A stretch of DNA of 49,062 bases from Eubacterium sp. (lineage in GTDB: Bacteria; Bacillota; Clostridia; Lachnospirales; Lachnospiraceae), in assembly GCA_017437905.1 (NCBI GenBank), contig JAFRWY010000032.1, positions 1 to 49,062 of the forward strand, written 5' to 3'. Shown one piece after another: positions 7,270 through 16,345 of this stretch (positions within the stretch are counted from its first letter, which is position 1; each line of letters starts with the position of its first letter). The position numbers and the translations under genes are program-made. The notes beneath the pieces are model-generated. The model was not told the origin of the DNA and made no database searches. It saw only the letters and a list, made by a program, of their open reading frames with translations.

Positions 7270-8130
7270 ATGAGTGAGATGACAAATATCATTAACTGGT
7301 ATCCCGGACATATGACCAGTGCCAGACGCATGATGCAGGAAAACATCAAGCTGATCGATGTGGTGATCGAGCTTCTGGATGCCCGTGTTCCCTATTCCAG
7401 CAAGAATCCGGACATTGATACACTGGCAAAAGGGAAGTACCGCATTCTGATCCTGAACAAGACGGATCTGGCGGATCCGAATGCAACGAAACGCTGGAAG
7501 GCATATTACGAGTCACAGGGCTATGCGGTGATCCTGATGGATTCCCGGAACCGGAAGGAAGCATCCGCGGTGGGAAAGGCAGTGCAGGATGTCTGCAGGG
7601 AGAAGATCGAAAGAGACAGAAGAAGGGGCATCGTGGGACGTCCCATCAAGGCCATGGTCGTCGGGATCCCGAATGTGGGGAAATCCACATTTATCAATTC
7701 CTTTGCCGGAAAATCCGCTGCCAAGACCGGGAACAAACCGGGAGTTACCAGGGGAAAGCAATGGATCCGTATATCGAAAGATATGGATCTTCTGGATACG
7801 CCGGGAATCCTCTGGCCGAAATTTGAGAGTCCGGCTGTGGGCACCGCCCTTGGGTGGATCGGCTCCATTAACGACGATATCATAGAAAAATACAATCTGG
7901 CATCGGATCTTCTGGTATTTTTGCAAAAATACTATTGCAATCTACTGTCGGAAAGGTATAAAATTAAGAGTGGTGTGTCTCCGGAGGAGGGAATGATCCG
8001 CATCGCAGACATACGTAAATGTGTAAAAAAAGGAAATGAACCGGACCTGGACAAGGCTGCAAAGTGTCTGCTGGATGATCTTAGGAGCGGCCGGCTGGGA
8101 AGGGTGACATTGGAATACCCGGAGGGGTAA
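7270..8130 (+). CDS. rbgA: Ribosome biogenesis GTPase RbgA (YlqF)
   Basis: A 286-residue circularly permuted GTPase needed for late 50S subunit assembly. The G motifs appear in permuted order: G4 NKTDL near residue 60, then G1 GIPNVGKST near 132, then G3 DTPG near 177. The N-terminal NWYPGHM signature is intact. It is packed between the two signal peptidase genes, with a 4-bp gap upstream and a 2-bp gap downstream. Its placement next to rplS fits the biology, since RbgA acts on the 50S subunit. The start is ATG 7270; the ATG at 7279 is an alternative and neither has a strong binding site. Confidence 0.95.
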   Translation: MSEMTNIINWYPGHMTSARRMMQENIKLIDVVIELLDARVPYSSKNPDIDTLAKGKYRILILNKTDLADPNATKRWKAYYESQGYAVILMDSRNRKEASAVGKAVQDVCREKIERDRRRGIVGRPIKAMVVGIPNVGKSTFINSFAGKSAAKTGNKPGVTRGKQWIRISKDMDLLDTPGILWPKFESPAVGTALGWIGSINDDIIEKYNLASDLLVFLQKYYCNLLSERYKIKSGVSPEEGMIRIADIRKCVKKGNEPDLDKAAKCLLDDLRSGRLGRVTLEYPEG

Positions 8131-8132
8131 CT

Positions 8133-9122
8133 ATGGGTTATTTTGACGAGAACGAAGAGAGCAAAGCAGAAGAGATCACTGCCCTGGTAGAAGGGGTTTC
8201 TTCAAAGGAGGAAAAACGCCTGGAGAAGGAACGCCGGAAGGAAGAAAAGCGTCTCGAAAAGGAACGCCGGAAGCAGGAGAAACTGGAACGGAAGCAGGAA
8301 AAGGAAGAAGATCTTCCGGATGTCAGCATGGCTGACCTGAAGAAGGCCGCTGCCGAGGCTGCCGAAGAGTCCAGGAAAGCTCTGGAGGAGATCGAAGGCA
8401 AGGAAAAGAAGGAAGCAGAGGCTGTGGAAGCAGAGGCTGAAGCGGCTGCTTCGGAGGTTCAGGAAGCACCGGAAGCTGCCGAAAGTACCGCCGAGATCCT
8501 GGCAGGCGCCGCAGAATCCGAAGCCGAAGAGGAACCCTCCCGTCGGAAAGAGAAGAAGAAAAAGAAGAAAAAAGGTGACAAGGAACGTCCCCAGGATGTG
8601 AATATCGTAAAGGACCTCCTCAGCCTTATCATCTATATCGGTATCGTTGTTCTTGTATGTTTTCTGATCGTTACCTTTGTAGGACGCCGTACCACGGTTC
8701 ACGGAGACTCCATGAATCCGACCCTGGAATCCGGCGACAGCCTGTGGGTGAACATGCTGGCTTACAAGTTCGGAGATCCGAAGCGCTATGATATCATCGT
8801 CTTCCCTTATGAGGATGATGTGAACTATATCAAGCGTATCATCGGTCTGCCGGGGGAAACCGTTCAGATCACCGATTCCGGAGATATCCTGATCAACGGA
8901 GAGGTTCTTGTGGAACCCATCCGGTTTGAACGGATCCGGAATGCAAACAATGCCGCAAGTCCCATTACCCTCGGACCGGATGAGTATTTTGTACTGGGAG
9001 ATAACCGGAATAACAGCCGTGACAGCCGGTATGGTGATGTGGGAAATATCAAGCGCGATAAGATCATCGGACGTGCTGCATTCCGTATCACACCGCTGAA
9101 GAAGTTCGGAAGTATAGATTAA
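8133..9122 (+). CDS. lepB: Signal peptidase I, second copy with long charged N-terminal extension
   Basis: A 329-residue signal peptidase. The catalytic part (about residue 160 to the end) has one membrane segment (about 163-185), Ser193 in HGDSMNPTL, Lys234 in NYIKRIIGLPGE and the box LGDNRNNSRDSRYGDVG. The first 160 residues are unusual: a cytoplasmic Lys/Glu/Arg-rich stretch with repeats of the type EKERRKxEKRLEKERRK (near 28-50), then a Glu/Ala-rich part and a poly-Lys run just before the membrane. Coiled-coil formation is likely. The start is ATG 8133 after GGAGGGG. What the extension does is unknown. Confidence 0.92.
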   Translation: MGYFDENEESKAEEITALVEGVSSKEEKRLEKERRKEEKRLEKERRKQEKLERKQEKEEDLPDVSMADLKKAAAEAAEESRKALEEIEGKEKKEAEAVEAEAEAAASEVQEAPEAAESTAEILAGAAESEAEEEPSRRKEKKKKKKKGDKERPQDVNIVKDLLSLIIYIGIVVLVCFLIVTFVGRRTTVHGDSMNPTLESGDSLWVNMLAYKFGDPKRYDIIVFPYEDDVNYIKRIIGLPGETVQITDSGDILINGEVLVEPIRFERIRNANNAASPITLGPDEYFVLGDNRNNSRDSRYGDVGNIKRDKIIGRAAFRITPLKKFGSID

Positions 9123-9132
9123 TATAACTATG

Positions 9133-9157
9133 AAGGACCGTGGATCTCGCGGTCCTT
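9133..9157 (+). terminator. Hairpin between lepB and rnhB
   Basis: AAGGACCG (9133-9140) pairs with CGGTCCTT (9150-9157). Only a short T-poor tail follows (CGTTCAGTT), so it may be a weak terminator or an RNA-stability element. Confidence 0.45.
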
Positions 9158-9218
9158 CGTTCAGTTACATACGGTGTGGTTCGTTGAACCTGACCCGTAT
9201 GTCCGGGAGGAGGAACCC

Positions 9219-10001
9219 TTGAATATATGTGAACTGAGAACTGCATATCAGAAGATCCTGAGTCTGCCGCTCATGGAATACGATTCCATGCGGACATCCC
9301 TTCTCAGTCTGATCCGTGAAAATGAGTCCGATACCAGGAAGGGTGCGGTTCAGATCCTGGAACAGGCCAGGAAGAAGATCGATGCCATCGATGCGGAGAC
9401 GGAACGTGTCCGGGGCATGACATTTTTCGAAAAGAAATATGCGGATGCGGAGCTGATCGCCGGGATCGATGAGGTGGGGAGAGGTCCTCTGGCAGGTCCG
9501 GTGCTTACGGCTGCCGTGATCTTTCCCCGGGATCTCATCATTCCCATGCTGAATGACTCCAAGCAGGTGTCGAAGAAGCACCGGGAGGAGCTTTATGACA
9601 TCATCATGAACCGGGCAGTTGCAGTTGGTGTCGGTATGAACTCTGCGGAAGTGATCGACGAAAAGGGTATCGAATTCGCCAATAAGGATGCCATGCGTCA
9701 GGCTATCCGGAATCTGGGTGTACAGCCGGACCTCCTACTGGTGGACGCAGTCCATATCCCGGATGTGGATATCCGGCAGGTATCCATCATCAAGGGAGAT
9801 GCCAAGTCCGTCTCCATCGCCGCGGCAAGTATTATTGCAAAGGTGACCAGAGACCGGATGATGCAGGAAATGGATGCAAAGTATCCCATGTACGGCTTCC
9901 GGGACAATGTGGGTTACGGAAGCGCGGCACATATTGAAGCGTTGAAAAAGTACGGACCCTGTGAGATCCACCGTCGGAGCTATATAAAGAATCTGGTGTG
10001 A
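9219..10001 (+). CDS. rnhB: Ribonuclease HII
   Basis: Degrades RNA in RNA-DNA hybrids and removes misincorporated ribonucleotides. As annotated it has 260 residues. The catalytic core begins at IAGIDEVGRGPLAGPVL (two of the acidic residues), continues with LLVDAVHIPD, SIIAKVTRDRMM and YGFRDNVGYGSAAHIEAL, and ends CEIHRRSY. A 70-residue helical N-terminal extension precedes it, as in other Lachnospiraceae. The chosen start is TTG 9219, because GGGAGGAGGA (9205-9214) sits 4-6 nt before it. The alternative in-frame GTG at 9174 has no binding site. Confidence 0.9.
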   Translation: MNICELRTAYQKILSLPLMEYDSMRTSLLSLIRENESDTRKGAVQILEQARKKIDAIDAETERVRGMTFFEKKYADAELIAGIDEVGRGPLAGPVLTAAVIFPRDLIIPMLNDSKQVSKKHREELYDIIMNRAVAVGVGMNSAEVIDEKGIEFANKDAMRQAIRNLGVQPDLLLVDAVHIPDVDIRQVSIIKGDAKSVSIAAASIIAKVTRDRMMQEMDAKYPMYGFRDNVGYGSAAHIEALKKYGPCEIHRRSYIKNLV

Positions 10002-10041
10002 CGGATTGCTCGCAGAACCGGGAACCCGAAGGGATACGACA

Positions 10042-10100
10042 GAGATTCTGATCTCATAGTGCCCGCCACCTACGATGCGGGGGGCATCTCGCACTGAGAT
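10042..10100 (+). promoter_or_regulatory. Structured intergenic element before yraN
   Basis: ATCTCA (10051-10056) and GTGC (10059-10062) pair with GCACTGAGAT (10091-10100), leaving a 2-nt bulge. Inside, CCCGC (10062-10066) can pair with GCGGG. An upstream GAGAT (10042-10046) can instead pair with ATCTC (10051-10055), so two folds exclude each other. The element ends a few bases before the yraN ribosome binding site. Function is inferred. Confidence 0.35.
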
Positions 10101-10114
10101 AAAAGGCAGGAACC

Positions 10115-10465
10115 ATGGCTGAGAATAAAAGAACCCTCGGCGGCGAAAAAGAGCATATGGCCGGAGCCTTTCTGGAGAAGAAGGGACACAGGATCCTGGA
10201 GTATAATTTCCGTACACGGATGGCAGAAGCGGATCTTGTGACCATGGATGGTGATACCCTGGTCTTTGTGGAAGTAAAGTACCGGAGGGATCTTTCGGAG
10301 GGACATCCGCTGGAGGCGGTCCATGCTGCAAAGCAGCGCCGCGTACGACTGGCGGCTCTCTATTATCTGGAGGATCATAACCTTTCGCCGGACACCACGG
10401 CGGTCCGGTTTGACGTGATCGGAATCCTCGGGGATGAGATCACACATGTGGAGAATGCATTTTGA
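10115..10465 (+). CDS. yraN: YraN/UPF0102 family nuclease-like protein
   Basis: A 116-residue protein of the UPF0102 family, which has a Holliday-junction-resolvase-like endonuclease fold. Family hallmarks are GxxxExxAxxFLxxKGHRILEYNFRTRMAEADLVTMDGDTLVFVEVKYR, which contains the E-(x)n-D-(x)n-ExK nuclease residues. Cellular role is not settled. The start is ATG 10115 after AAGGCAGGA. It follows rnhB, as in many Firmicutes. Confidence 0.92.
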   Translation: MAENKRTLGGEKEHMAGAFLEKKGHRILEYNFRTRMAEADLVTMDGDTLVFVEVKYRRDLSEGHPLEAVHAAKQRRVRLAALYYLEDHNLSPDTTAVRFDVIGILGDEITHVENAF

Positions 10466-10517
10466 TATGTACCGCAGGAAAGCGGCTGCGGATCATTTTA
10501 AATGATGAGGATAGGGC

Positions 10518-11903
10518 ATGCATGAACATCGTATCGTCAATGTGATACAGGGGAGTCCGGCTGCAGAGGCCGGGATCCGGACGGGGGATCTGCTGATCTC
10601 CCTGAACGGCATGCCCGTGGAGGATGTCTTTGATTATCATTATCTGGCGGAAGAGATCTCCGTTACCATCACCGTGAAGCGGGAGGACGGCAGTGAGAAG
10701 ACCGTCACCATCGAAAAGGATGAGGATGCGGATCTCGGGCTTGTCTTTGCCGAATCCCTGATGGATGATTACAAATCCTGCTATAACAAATGCATTTTCT
10801 GCTTCATCGACCAGAACCCGAAGGGAATGAGGGATACCATTTATTTTAAGGATGATGATTCCCGACTGTCATTCCTGCAGGGCAATTACATCACCATGAC
10901 GAATATGAAGGAGTCGGAGATCGACCGGATCATCCGGTACAAGTTGGCTCCCATCAACATATCAGTTCACACAACGAATCCGGAGCTTCGGGTATCCATG
11001 CTTCATAACCGGTTTGCAGGAAATATACTGGAGCATATCCGGAAGCTTTATGAGGCAGAAATCCCCATGAACGGTCAGATCGTGCTTTGTAAGGACGTGA
11101 ATGACGGAGAGGAGCTGTACAGGACCATACGGGATCTGTCGGAATTCGCTCCGGTAATGGAGAGTCTGTCCGTGGTTCCCGTGGGGCTTACCAGATACAG
11201 GGACGGGCTCTGCCAGCTGAATCCTTTTACGAAGGAGGATGCGGAGGAAGTGATCGACATGATCGAGGGCTTCCAGGCGGAGGTGATGGAACGCTGTGAT
11301 ACCCATTTCGTTCATGCGAGCGATGAATGGTATATTCTGGCGGAGCGGGAGGTTCCCGCAGAGGAAACCTATGACGGTTATCCCCAGATCGAGAACGGCG
11401 TCGGTATGACCCGGCTTCTCTATGAGGAGTTCAGAAATGCCGTGGATGAGGCCTGTGAGGCGGCAAACGTGCACGGTATAAAGAAGCTGAAGATGAGTAA
11501 AGAGCAGCGGATCCTGGCGTCTCTTTCCAAAAAGAATCCGGGGAGGAAGGTATCCACGATCACAGGGGAGCTGGCGGCGGGCAATACCGCATTTATCCGG
11601 GGACAACTGGCCCGGATCCGCCCGGATATCGATTTTCAGGTGTTCCCGATCCGGAATGATTTCTTCGGTCCGAAGATTACGGTCACGGGGCTTCTGACGG
11701 GGCAGGATATTGCCGCACAGCTGAAGGATAAAGATCTCGGAGACGCGCTTCTTATCCCCCAGGCCTGCCTGAAGGCGGATGAGGATATTTTCCTGGATGA
11801 CATGCGTCTTACGGACCTTGAAAAGGCTTTACAAGTAAAAACGGTTATTGTAAAATCATACGGAATGGATTATCTGAAGGATATTATAGGAGTGGAAGAA
11901 TGA
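10518..11903 (+). CDS. PDZ / radical-SAM-like / DUF512 protein
   Basis: A 461-residue protein of the DUF512 family, often found beside der in clostridia. Residues about 1-70 are a PDZ-like domain ([19 protein letters not shown]). A CxxxCxxC cluster follows (Cys88, Cys92, Cys95, in [13 protein letters not shown]) and a radical-SAM-like barrel region ([18 protein letters not shown]). The C-terminal DUF512 domain covers about residues 240-450. An Fe-S cluster is expected, but the reaction is unknown. Its stop overlaps the der start by 4 bp (ATGA), so translation of the two is likely coupled. Confidence 0.88.
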   Translation: MHEHRIVNVIQGSPAAEAGIRTGDLLISLNGMPVEDVFDYHYLAEEISVTITVKREDGSEKTVTIEKDEDADLGLVFAESLMDDYKSCYNKCIFCFIDQNPKGMRDTIYFKDDDSRLSFLQGNYITMTNMKESEIDRIIRYKLAPINISVHTTNPELRVSMLHNRFAGNILEHIRKLYEAEIPMNGQIVLCKDVNDGEELYRTIRDLSEFAPVMESLSVVPVGLTRYRDGLCQLNPFTKEDAEEVIDMIEGFQAEVMERCDTHFVHASDEWYILAEREVPAEETYDGYPQIENGVGMTRLLYEEFRNAVDEACEAANVHGIKKLKMSKEQRILASLSKKNPGRKVSTITGELAAGNTAFIRGQLARIRPDIDFQVFPIRNDFFGPKITVTGLLTGQDIAAQLKDKDLGDALLIPQACLKADEDIFLDDMRLTDLEKALQVKTVIVKSYGMDYLKDIIGVEE

Positions 11904-13228
11904 GCAAGCCGATCGTTGCCGTGGTGGGGCGTCCGAATGTGGGGAAATCCACACTCTTTAACGCACTGGCCGGCGAGAGGATCTCAATCGTAAAGGATAC
12001 ACCGGGCGTAACACGCGACCGGATCTATGCAGACGTCACATGGCTCGATTATCAGTTTACGCTGGTGGACACCGGCGGGATCGAACCGGAATCGGACGAT
12101 CTGCTTCTTCGTCGTATGCGCGAACAGGCCGAGATCGCCATCGAAACCGCGGACGTGATCCTGTTCCTTACGGATGTGAGGGAAGGACTCACCGCATCGG
12201 ATGTGGCCTGTGCGGATCTGCTCCGCCGGTCGAAGAAACCGATCCTGCTGGTGGTCAATAAGGTGGATAATTTTGACAAATTCATGGGCGATGTCTATGA
12301 ATTTTATAATCTGGGCCTGGGAGATCCCCATCCGGTATCGGCAGCTTCACTGCTGGGATTCGGAGATCTGCTGGACGAGGTGGTGGCGCATTTCCCAAAT
12401 GCGAAGGTGAAGGAGGAAGAGATCGATGACCGGCCGAAGATCGCCATCATCGGGAAACCGAATGTGGGCAAATCCTCCATGATCAACCGTCTGCTGGGAG
12501 AGGAGCGCCTGATCGTGTCGGATATCGCGGGAACCACGCGGGATGCGGTGGATACCGTGGTACGCCACAACAAGACCGATTATGTCTTTATCGATACGGC
12601 CGGCCTTCGCAGAAAGAGCAAGGTGAAGGACGAGATCGAGCGTTACAGTATCATCCGGACCGTTGCTGCAGTGGAACGCTGCGATGTGGCTGTCCTTGTG
12701 ATCGATGCTGCGGAAGGTGTTACGGATCAGGACACGAAGATCGCCGGGATCGCGCATGAGAGCGGCAAGGGCATGATTATCGTTGTGAATAAGTGGGATC
12801 TGATCGAGAAGGACGACCGGACCATGAACCAGTTCCGGAAGGATATTCGGACGAAGCTGTCCTTCATGCCCTATGCGGAGCTGATGTTTGTATCGGCCCT
12901 TACGGGACAACGACTGCCCAAGCTTTTTGACGAGATCGACATGGTTGTGAACTATCATTCCATGCGGGTGGCAACCGGTGTGATCAACGAGATCCTTGCT
13001 TCCGCCACTGCAGAGGTGGAGCCTCCGCAGGATAAGGGACGGAGACTGCGTCTCTATTACATGACGCAGGTGGCTGTGAAGCCTCCGACCTTTGTCATTT
13101 TTGTAAATGATAAGGAACTGGCACATTTCTCCTATATCCGTTATATCGAGAATAAAGTGCGTGAGGCTTTCCTGTTCAAAGGAACGCCGATCCGGTTTAT
13201 CATACGTGAAAGGAAGGAAGAATGGTGA
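11900..13228 (+). CDS. der: Ribosome biogenesis GTPase Der (EngA)
   Basis: A 442-residue protein with two consecutive GTPase domains and a C-terminal KH-like domain, the full Der architecture. Domain 1 has GRPNVGKST (9-17), DTGG and NKVD. Domain 2 has GKPNVGKSS (near 187), DTAG and NKWD. The KH-like part ends with [12 protein letters not shown]. Der is essential for 50S assembly. Its start overlaps the DUF512 stop by 4 bp, and its end overlaps plsY by 7 bp, which suggests a tightly coupled operon. Confidence 0.97.
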   Translation: MSKPIVAVVGRPNVGKSTLFNALAGERISIVKDTPGVTRDRIYADVTWLDYQFTLVDTGGIEPESDDLLLRRMREQAEIAIETADVILFLTDVREGLTASDVACADLLRRSKKPILLVVNKVDNFDKFMGDVYEFYNLGLGDPHPVSAASLLGFGDLLDEVVAHFPNAKVKEEEIDDRPKIAIIGKPNVGKSSMINRLLGEERLIVSDIAGTTRDAVDTVVRHNKTDYVFIDTAGLRRKSKVKDEIERYSIIRTVAAVERCDVAVLVIDAAEGVTDQDTKIAGIAHESGKGMIIVVNKWDLIEKDDRTMNQFRKDIRTKLSFMPYAELMFVSALTGQRLPKLFDEIDMVVNYHSMRVATGVINEILASATAEVEPPQDKGRRLRLYYMTQVAVKPPTFVIFVNDKELAHFSYIRYIENKVREAFLFKGTPIRFIIRERKEEW

Positions 13229-13896
13229 ACATCGTACTGAGGATCCTCTGCCTTCTGATCGGTTACATGTTCGGACTGATCGAAACGGGCGTTTTATATG
13301 GAAAAATGAAGGGCGTGGATATCCGGAAGCACGGCAGCGGAAATCTGGGAATGACGAATGCGCTGCGGGTTCTGGGACCGAAGGCCGGACTGGTGGTGTT
13401 CATCGGGGACCTGCTGAAGGCATTTATTCCCTGCCTGATCGCAAATATCGTCTTCCGTTATGTCTATCCGGACTCCTATATGCTGTATGTTCTTTACACC
13501 GGCCTTGGTGCGGTGCTGGGACATAACTTCCCATTCTATCTGGGCTTTAAGGGCGGAAAGGGGATCTCATCCTCGGCGGGAGCCATTCTCGGACTTCTGA
13601 ATCCGTGGATGTGTCTGATCCTGCTTGTGGTCTTTGCCATAGTCGTACTCATCACGAAGTATGTGTCCGTCGGTTCCATCGTACTGATGGTATCCTTCGT
13701 GATCTGTTATGTGGCATTTGCATTTAATGACCTTCTCTGCTTTAACAGGGAAGTGCCCGAATCCGAGGCGGCCATGATCGAGAGTATCGTGCTGGCATCC
13801 CTGCTGGCGATCCTTGCAATCGTAAGACATAAAGCGAATATCAGCCGCCTGCTTCATCATGAGGAAAACAGACTATCCTTACATAAATCGAAGTAA
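13222..13896 (+). CDS. plsY: Acyl-phosphate:glycerol-3-phosphate acyltransferase PlsY
   Basis: A 224-residue integral membrane enzyme that transfers an acyl group from acyl-phosphate to glycerol-3-phosphate, giving lysophosphatidic acid. The hallmarks are the [17 protein letters not shown] loop, the [21 protein letters not shown] loop and several hydrophobic helices. Its acyl-phosphate substrate is made by PlsX (33551-34567) and its glycerol-3-phosphate by GpsA, the next gene. It starts within the end of der, whose last codons supply the ribosome binding site (AAAGGAAGG). A charged C-terminal tail of about 30 residues is the only unusual part. Confidence 0.95.
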   Translation: MVNIVLRILCLLIGYMFGLIETGVLYGKMKGVDIRKHGSGNLGMTNALRVLGPKAGLVVFIGDLLKAFIPCLIANIVFRYVYPDSYMLYVLYTGLGAVLGHNFPFYLGFKGGKGISSSAGAILGLLNPWMCLILLVVFAIVVLITKYVSVGSIVLMVSFVICYVAFAFNDLLCFNREVPESEAAMIESIVLASLLAILAIVRHKANISRLLHHEENRLSLHKSK

Positions 13897-13941
13897 CCGG
13901 TTATCTTACCGTTGAATTTGCTGAATTGAAGGAGACATTAT

Positions 13942-14952
13942 ATGAAAATCACGATATTAGGTGCAGGAAGCTGGGGTGTTGCCCTGGCAAAACTGCTGTC
14001 CTGTAATCAGCATGAGATCACCATGTGGTCCATCGATCCCGAAGATGTTGCCATGCTCACCGAATACTGTGAGCATAAGCAGAAACTTCCCGGAGTGATC
14101 CTTCCGGGAACCGTGCATTATACCTGTGATATCAATACAGCCATGGAAGCGCCGGAGCTGGTGGTGATGGCTGTTCCGTCACCCTTTGTCCGCAGTGCCG
14201 CGAAAACCGCGTCCCCCTTTGTAAAGCCGGGGACCATCATGGTCAGTGTGTCCAAGGGTATCGAAGACGATACCATGAAACGGCTTTCCGAAGTGATCAG
14301 GGAAGAGATCCCCCAGGCAAAGGTTGCGGTTCTGTCCGGCCCCAGCCATGCGGAAGAAGTGGGTAAATGCCTCGGGACCACCGTGGTTGTGGGTTCCGAA
14401 AGTGAAGAAACCGCACAGATCATCCAGGACACCTTTATGACGGATTTCTTCCGTGTCTATACCAGTCCGGATGTGGTCGGTATCGAGCTGGGAGGTGCGC
14501 TGAAGAATGTCATCGCACTGGCGGCAGGTATCGCCGACGGTCTCGGCTGCGGAGACAATACCAAGGCTGCGATCATTACCCGTGGTATCGTGGAGATCAC
14601 GAATCTCGGAACGAAGATGGGCGGACATATCGAAACCTTCACGGGTCTTTCCGGAATCGGAGATCTGATCGTAACCTGTGCTTCACGGCACAGCCGGAAC
14701 CGGAGAGCCGGGTTCCTGATCGGTCAGGGCATGAGCTATCATGAGGCCATGAATGAAGTGAAGATGGTGGTGGAAGGTGTTTATTCCGCGAAGGCGGCAC
14801 TTACACTTTCAAAGCAGTACGGTGTTACCATGCCCATCGTTGAGACCGTGAATCATGTGCTGTTCGACGGAATGTCCGCACAGGAGGCGCTGACATCTCT
14901 GATGACCAGGGACAAGAAGGCCGAGGTCTTCGGCCTGTCCTGGGAGAAATAA
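13942..14952 (+). CDS. gpsA: NAD(P)-dependent glycerol-3-phosphate dehydrogenase
   Basis: A 336-residue cytoplasmic enzyme reducing dihydroxyacetone phosphate to glycerol-3-phosphate for phospholipid synthesis. The N-terminal dinucleotide fold has ILGAGSWGVALAKLL. The motif VLSGPSHAEEV, the catalytic-lysine region GGALKNVIALAAGIADGLGCGDNTKAAI and the TFTGLSGIGDLIVTCASRHSRNR segment are all intact. Length is normal. The gene follows plsY by 45 bp, a metabolically sensible pairing. The start is ATG 13942 after AAGGAG. Confidence 0.97.
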   Translation: MKITILGAGSWGVALAKLLSCNQHEITMWSIDPEDVAMLTEYCEHKQKLPGVILPGTVHYTCDINTAMEAPELVVMAVPSPFVRSAAKTASPFVKPGTIMVSVSKGIEDDTMKRLSEVIREEIPQAKVAVLSGPSHAEEVGKCLGTTVVVGSESEETAQIIQDTFMTDFFRVYTSPDVVGIELGGALKNVIALAAGIADGLGCGDNTKAAIITRGIVEITNLGTKMGGHIETFTGLSGIGDLIVTCASRHSRNRRAGFLIGQGMSYHEAMNEVKMVVEGVYSAKAALTLSKQYGVTMPIVETVNHVLFDGMSAQEALTSLMTRDKKAEVFGLSWEK

Positions 14953-14969
14953 ACGGGTGGCATAAGAAC

Positions 14970-15716
14970 ATGAACAGTCTGAATCTGAAGCTGAATGTCT
15001 TCGAGGGACCTCTGGACCTTCTGCTTCATCTGATCGAAAAAAACAAATACAACATTTTTGACATCCCCATCGTGGAGATCACGGATCAGTATATTGCCTA
15101 TCTGGATCAACTGGATGAGACGGATATGGATACCATGAGTGAATTTCTGGTGATGGCCGCCCAGTTGATCAGCATCAAGGCGAAGATGCTTCTTCCTAAG
15201 GAGGAGGATCCTGTGGAAGAGGAAGAGGATCCCCGGGCGGAGTTGGTTCGCAGCCTGTTGGAATACAAAATGTATAAATATGCGTCCTACGAGCTGAAGG
15301 ATATGGAACTGGATGCGGGACGTGCATTTTACAGGGAAGCATCCATACCGAAAGAGGTAAGGGAACACCGGGAGGAGATCGATCCCGCCGAGGTGATCGG
15401 TGACACCACACTCACACAGTTAAACGAGATCTTCCAGCAGCTGATGCGGAGAGAAGTCTTCCGTGTGGATCCGGTCCGGAGCAAATTCGGAACCATCAGC
15501 CGGGAGGAGATCAAGCTGGAGGACCGGATGATCGAGATCCGGAAGGAGATCCAGGGCCTTCGGAGCATTAATTTCCGTACACTCCTCGGCAGAAAACGCG
15601 GGAGAATGAATCTGATCGTTTCATTTCTGGCCATCCTGGAGCTTATGAAGACGGGAATGATCACAATCCGGCAGGAGGGACTCTTCGGAGAGATCCTGAT
15701 CGATTCACTGGAATAA
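14970..15716 (+). CDS. scpA: Segregation and condensation protein A
   Basis: A 248-residue kleisin subunit of the Smc-ScpAB complex. It has the typical start LNVFEGPLDLLLHLIEKNKYNIFDIPI and the C-terminal winged-helix segment ending with FGEILIDSLE. The middle is rich in Glu. The partner scpB starts 22 bp downstream, and Smc itself is encoded about 20 kb away at 35315, so the complete condensin is in this window. The gene lies 17 bp after gpsA. Confidence 0.95.
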   Translation: MNSLNLKLNVFEGPLDLLLHLIEKNKYNIFDIPIVEITDQYIAYLDQLDETDMDTMSEFLVMAAQLISIKAKMLLPKEEDPVEEEEDPRAELVRSLLEYKMYKYASYELKDMELDAGRAFYREASIPKEVREHREEIDPAEVIGDTTLTQLNEIFQQLMRREVFRVDPVRSKFGTISREEIKLEDRMIEIRKEIQGLRSINFRTLLGRKRGRMNLIVSFLAILELMKTGMITIRQEGLFGEILIDSLE

Positions 15717-15738
15717 TCATTCGAAAGGGAATACATAC

Positions 15739-16314
15739 GTGGAAGAACATAAGAATCCATGTGCCGCTTTGGAAGCGGTACTGTTTGCGGTGGGAGGGGC
15801 AGTATCCTTTGCAGATCTGAAAACGGCCCTGGAGATTGAAGATGCGGAACTAACGGCGCTTCTTGCGGAAATGACCGAGCGTTATAATGCGGAGGACCGG
15901 GGAGTCCGGATGATCGAGCTGGACGGTAAGTATCAGCTCTGTACAAAGAATGATTATTACGATGAACTGGTACGGCTGGTGAATACGCCGAAGAAGCATG
16001 TGCTGACGGACGTGCTGCTGGAGACCCTGTCCATCGTGGCCTATAAACAACCGGTAACGCGGCAGGAGATCGAGAAGATCCGGGGTGTCTCCTGTTCCCA
16101 TGCGGTGAACCGTCTGGTAGAATACAACCTGATCCAGGAGGTGGGACGTCTGGATGCACCGGGACATCCGATCCTGTTCGGGACGACGGATGATTTCCTT
16201 CGCAGCTTCGGCATCTCATCCATGGATGATCTTCCCGTGATCTCCCCTGACCGGATGGAGGATTTCCGCCGGGAGGCAGAAGAGGAAGCGGGAGTGATCA
16301 ATGTTGAGACCTGA
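15739..16314 (+). CDS. scpB: Segregation and condensation protein B
   Basis: A 191-residue protein with two winged-helix domains that dimerises and binds ScpA. Recognised by ALEAVLFAVGGAVS at the N-terminus and ETLSIVAYKQPVTRQEIEKIRGVSCSHAVNRL in the second domain, followed by GHPILFGTTDDFLRSFGI. The start is GTG 15739, with GAAAGGGA about 9 nt upstream. The end is close to the next gene (31 bp). Confidence 0.95.
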   Translation: MEEHKNPCAALEAVLFAVGGAVSFADLKTALEIEDAELTALLAEMTERYNAEDRGVRMIELDGKYQLCTKNDYYDELVRLVNTPKKHVLTDVLLETLSIVAYKQPVTRQEIEKIRGVSCSHAVNRLVEYNLIQEVGRLDAPGHPILFGTTDDFLRSFGISSMDDLPVISPDRMEDFRREAEEEAGVINVET

Positions 16315-16345
16315 TCCTGTTACGGGAAGTGTTTGAGGATATTGC

